From Sphingobacterium sp. ML3W (GTDB taxonomy: Bacteria > Bacteroidota > Bacteroidia > Sphingobacteriales > Sphingobacteriaceae): 64,000 nt of DNA. Shown here one piece after another: positions 62,153 through 64,000 of this stretch. The stretch covers positions 2,914,001-2,978,000 of the forward strand of contig NZ_CP009278.1 in NCBI RefSeq assembly GCF_000747525.1, given 5' to 3'. The position numbers and the translations under genes were made by a program. The notes below the pieces were generated by a model, which did no database searches, was not told the DNA's origin, and was given only the letters and a program-made list of their open reading frames with translations. Each line of letters starts with the position of its first letter. Position 1 is the first letter of the stretch.

Positions 62153-62179
62153 AGTAGTTACCTAAAGGAAAGTGAAATA
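62153..62179. repeat. 27-bp exact repeat with HxlR-type operator, copy 2
   Basis: AGTAGTTACCTAAAGGAAAG plus GTGAAATA-type ending is identical to 57215-57241. It contains GTTACC-TAAA-GGAAAG at 62157-62172. It lies at the junction with the truncated monooxygenase. Confidence 0.85.
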
Positions 62180-62227
62180 AAGGATGGCCTGTAAATACCG
62201 CTTTTAACAGTTTTAAACTTAAAATCA

Positions 62228-62271
62228 ACTTTCCTTTAGGAAAGCCCTATACAATTGATAGGCATAACTTT
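62228..62271 (+). promoter_or_regulatory. Promoter with HxlR-type palindrome, copy 3
   Basis: CTTTCC-TTTA-GGAAAG (62228-62243) is a stronger form of the same palindrome. A -7 element TAACTTTG (62264-62271) lies downstream of it, reading toward the truncated reductase at 62385. Confidence 0.6.
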
Positions 62272-62384
62272 GCGCTGTACAACACAGCATCGCGAACTGC
62301 TTTTAATATTAAGTAGCAGAGAGCTTAGGTAGTATACACACAATTTAAAAAACAACGAGCATATCTGAACAACTGGGAAGACCC

Positions 62385-62777
62385 GTGATCAAAGCTTTTA
62401 ATAACTTATTGGCTGAATCACTTGTTAATGGTGGGAAAGATGCTGGAGCTGAAGACAGAATTGCAATGGCTATAGCCGGCGATGATGCGGAAGCAAAAAA
62501 AGTAATAGCCGCATTAGTTCATGAAGCGGGTTATGATGCCGTTGATTCCGGCACACTTTCAGCATCTTGGAGACAGCAACCCGGAACACCAGCTTACTGT
62601 ACAGAATTGAATGCTGCAGAATTAAAACAAGCATTAGCAGATGGCGTGAAAGAAGATGCACCAATTCTGAGAGATAAAGCTATTGCCGAACTTTCAGCGA
62701 GGTCACCATTTCCATCCCATCCCGATGTCGTTAACTATAATAGAGCATTGTTTACTAAAAACCCTAAAGCTCTGTAA
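62385..62777 (+). pseudogene. C-terminal half of an F420-type NADP oxidoreductase
   Basis: 130 codons starting at a GTG. VIKAFNN, DRIAMAIAGDDAEAKKVIAALVHEAGYDAVDSGTL and SWRQQPGTPAY are signatures of the C-terminal domain of the NADPH-dependent F420-reductase-like family. The Rossmann domain with GxGxxG, usually the first 100-110 residues, is absent. The frame continues open a few codons upstream (SEQLGRP) and then meets a stop, consistent with a 5' deletion. It has a promoter-like region upstream, so a truncated product may be made. Confidence 0.82.
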
Positions 62778-63019
62778 AAGGAAGCGGTTATGGCATAGCA
62801 CTTAAAGCGGTGCCGGAGGTTATTTACTTAAAGAATCTAAAACGATTCTTCCTAACAAATCGGTTGACATCTTCGCACATTAAATTGGGAAAATAGATTT
62901 TTCAAGTTAAATATTTATTGCAAATAGACTTTAATTTATTTCATAATCACTATATTTATAAAGAAAACCAAATATGAGATAAGCAAAAATAGCCCTTTTA
63001 ACTTTATAAGTTTAATGAA

Positions 63020-63625
63020 ATGAAAATACCCGTTATCAATATTCGATATATTCTTATACTTTTTCTAGGAGCCATCGTACTCCAATCCTGTACAAAAACA
63101 GCTCCCGAAGTAATACCTGAGCCAAAACCTGAAAAACAACCAGACCCTATAAAGGATCTGACATATGTTTACAGCTCGGAGAGCCAATTAGAATTTAGCC
63201 TTTATCAAAATAATGAGTTGAAATCTTCATTTGAGCCAACTGATCAAGAAAAAAAATTCAAGAACCGTCCAAAATATTTCAGACCTCAGGCAATGACCCT
63301 CAAAAAGGATTCATTGTTCATTTCCAAAGTTGGTGGCCACAAGGAGTCTTATAAAATAAAATGGGAAAAAGAAGATTTGTTTATTTATCAGGATCAAGAC
63401 AAGGACTGGGAACACTTTGCTACCAAGAACGACAAAAATGAGATCTCATTAAATATTGCACTCTATAACAGTCAATTAAAAAGCGAGAATTCCAATGCAC
63501 TACGCTCGGGTCAGCTTTATAATCCATCGTCGATAAATGAAATATTGAGTGATAAAAGTAGAGCCGAAATGAATACGATCTGGTTAAAAATCAAGATTAT
63601 TTATGTACCCGAAAATATAAAGTAA
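63020..63625 (+). CDS. Hypothetical lipoprotein upstream of an exported protein
   Basis: A 201-residue lipoprotein (signal with IVLQSC, cysteine about residue 24). A proline-rich linker (PEVIPEPKPEKQPDPIKDL) leads into a lysine-rich domain of unrecognised family. Its stop overlaps the start of the next gene (TAATG), so the two are coupled and probably work together at the cell envelope. Confidence 0.7.
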   Translation: MKIPVINIRYILILFLGAIVLQSCTKTAPEVIPEPKPEKQPDPIKDLTYVYSSESQLEFSLYQNNELKSSFEPTDQEKKFKNRPKYFRPQAMTLKKDSLFISKVGGHKESYKIKWEKEDLFIYQDQDKDWEHFATKNDKNEISLNIALYNSQLKSENSNALRSGQLYNPSSINEILSDKSRAEMNTIWLKIKIIYVPENIK

Positions 63626-64000
63626 TGAAACTAAAAGTACTAATCATATTATTGCACCTATCCTGTTTAAACGTCATTGCACAAGAAATCAACGATGACA
63701 AAGACAGGATTTTCACCAATAAAAATATTGAGAAATTATACCTGGGTGCAATTATGAAGATCAATTCGCTCAATGCCGATAATTATGAATTTATTGAAGC
63801 TCCAAACCTCCCTGCTGTAGACATTTTAGAAACAGCAGATGTCACGCTTATAGTTCCGAGCAGATCTGCGATGATAAAATATATACTTAAAGATATTGAG
63901 GGGGATGACTTATCAGTAATAGTCAGCGAATCTTTACCCAATACCCGAAAAGTAGCATCTTATGAAAACTTAGGGGCAATTTTTGGTCAAAAGATCAATG
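63625..64000 (+). CDS. Exported protein, truncated by window end; possible cholesterol-dependent-cytolysin-like
   Basis: The first 125 codons are present: a signal peptide (MKLKVLIILLHLSCLNVIAQ), then LYLGAIMKINSLNADNYEFI, VTLIVPSRSAMIKYILKDI, and KVASYENLGAIFGQKIN. The order of a residue stretch resembling 'Y-x-G-A', a V-x-hydrophobic-P strand, then 'Y-x-x-L-x-x-x-F-G' loosely recalls the N-terminal part of thiol-activated cytolysins and their Bacteroidota CDC-like relatives. This is pattern resemblance only; the diagnostic regions are outside the window. Confidence 0.4.
   Translation, partial: MKLKVLIILLHLSCLNVIAQEINDDKDRIFTNKNIEKLYLGAIMKINSLNADNYEFIEAPNLPAVDILETADVTLIVPSRSAMIKYILKDIEGDDLSVIVSESLPNTRKVASYENLGAIFGQKIN

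Noticed and set aside
1..64000. CRISPR arrays, IS elements, integrases, riboswitches and rRNA genes
   Set aside because: I looked for regular spacer repeats, transposase motifs and terminal inverted repeats, and conserved riboswitch cores, and found none that could be supported.

Overview
The window looks like chromosome from a member of the Bacteroidota, most likely the Sphingobacterium/Pedobacter group. The reasons are a SusC/SusD pair with a periplasmic-sensor regulator, frequent promoters of the TTTG / TAnnTTTG type, a moderately AT-rich composition, weak A-rich ribosome sites and many one-component regulators. I see no rRNA, CRISPR array, transposase or integrase. The genus is an inference from gene content; no database was searched.

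Layout. 1-950: 3' end of accA and tRNA-Lys(TTT). 1.2-7.1 kb: RhtA-like exporter, then a small carbohydrate locus (LacI regulator, palindromic operator, ROK kinase, sugar porter, secreted GH76 alpha-mannanase). 7.3-10.6 kb: SRPBCC protein, RibD-like reductase, panB, MarR-GNAT fusion. 10.7-18.3 kb: S41 protease, a MarR / TolC / HlyD / DHA2 drug-efflux operon with two copies of a palindromic operator, and a decayed S41 fragment. 18.3-23.4 kb: DinB-like protein, an ArsR-controlled stress operon (DoxX, YdeI, ArsR, AHSA1, YdeI), a DUF2931-type protein and a second S41 fragment. 23.4-29.3 kb: PRISE-type reductase and an Fnr-like regulator with two TTGAC-N4-GTCAA boxes between them, AraC regulator, metallo-beta-lactamase-fold hydrolase, VOC protein, and a lipoprotein gene flanked by degenerate 8-bp minisatellites. 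29.7-36 kb: GH110-type alpha-galactosidase, IclR regulator with FabG-like SDR, AraC regulator with siderophore-interacting flavoprotein, YceI behind another Fnr-type box. 36-42.4 kb: large catalase katE, then response regulator / histidine kinase / COG4705 membrane protein / PAP2 phosphatase. 42.4-52.3 kb: a polysaccharide utilisation locus made of a triple-Y/LuxR sensor-regulator, SusC, SusD and a two-catalytic-domain glycosidase (clan GH-A plus GH16). 52.5-57.1 kb: AEC transporter, AraC, metallophosphoesterase, LLM oxidoreductase-HxlR operon. 57.3-61.8 kb: a mutagenesis cassette (DnaE2-type polymerase, DinB/Pol IV, divergent XRE regulator). 61.8-62.8 kb: a graveyard of truncated genes carrying copies of the HxlR-type operator. 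63.0-64.0 kb: a lipoprotein gene overlapping the start of an exported protein cut by the window edge.

The most informative signals are regulatory. (1) Three promoters in the two-component locus carry 11-bp-phased direct repeats (ATTCWAAATT type) that end exactly 6 nt before the -7 element, implying that the response regulator drives its own operon, the COG4705 gene and the PAP2 gene. (2) Two distant promoters (PRISE reductase, YceI) carry an Fnr-type box centred the same 29.5 bp upstream of the -7 element, and the adjacent Crp/Fnr protein has the matching ExxSR recognition helix but no Fe-S cysteines. (3) A 27-bp exact repeat containing an HxlR-type palindrome lies both upstream of the LLM-HxlR operon and inside the truncated-gene region 5 kb away. 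(4) Local self-operators are visible for the LacI, MarR, ArsR, IclR and XRE regulators.
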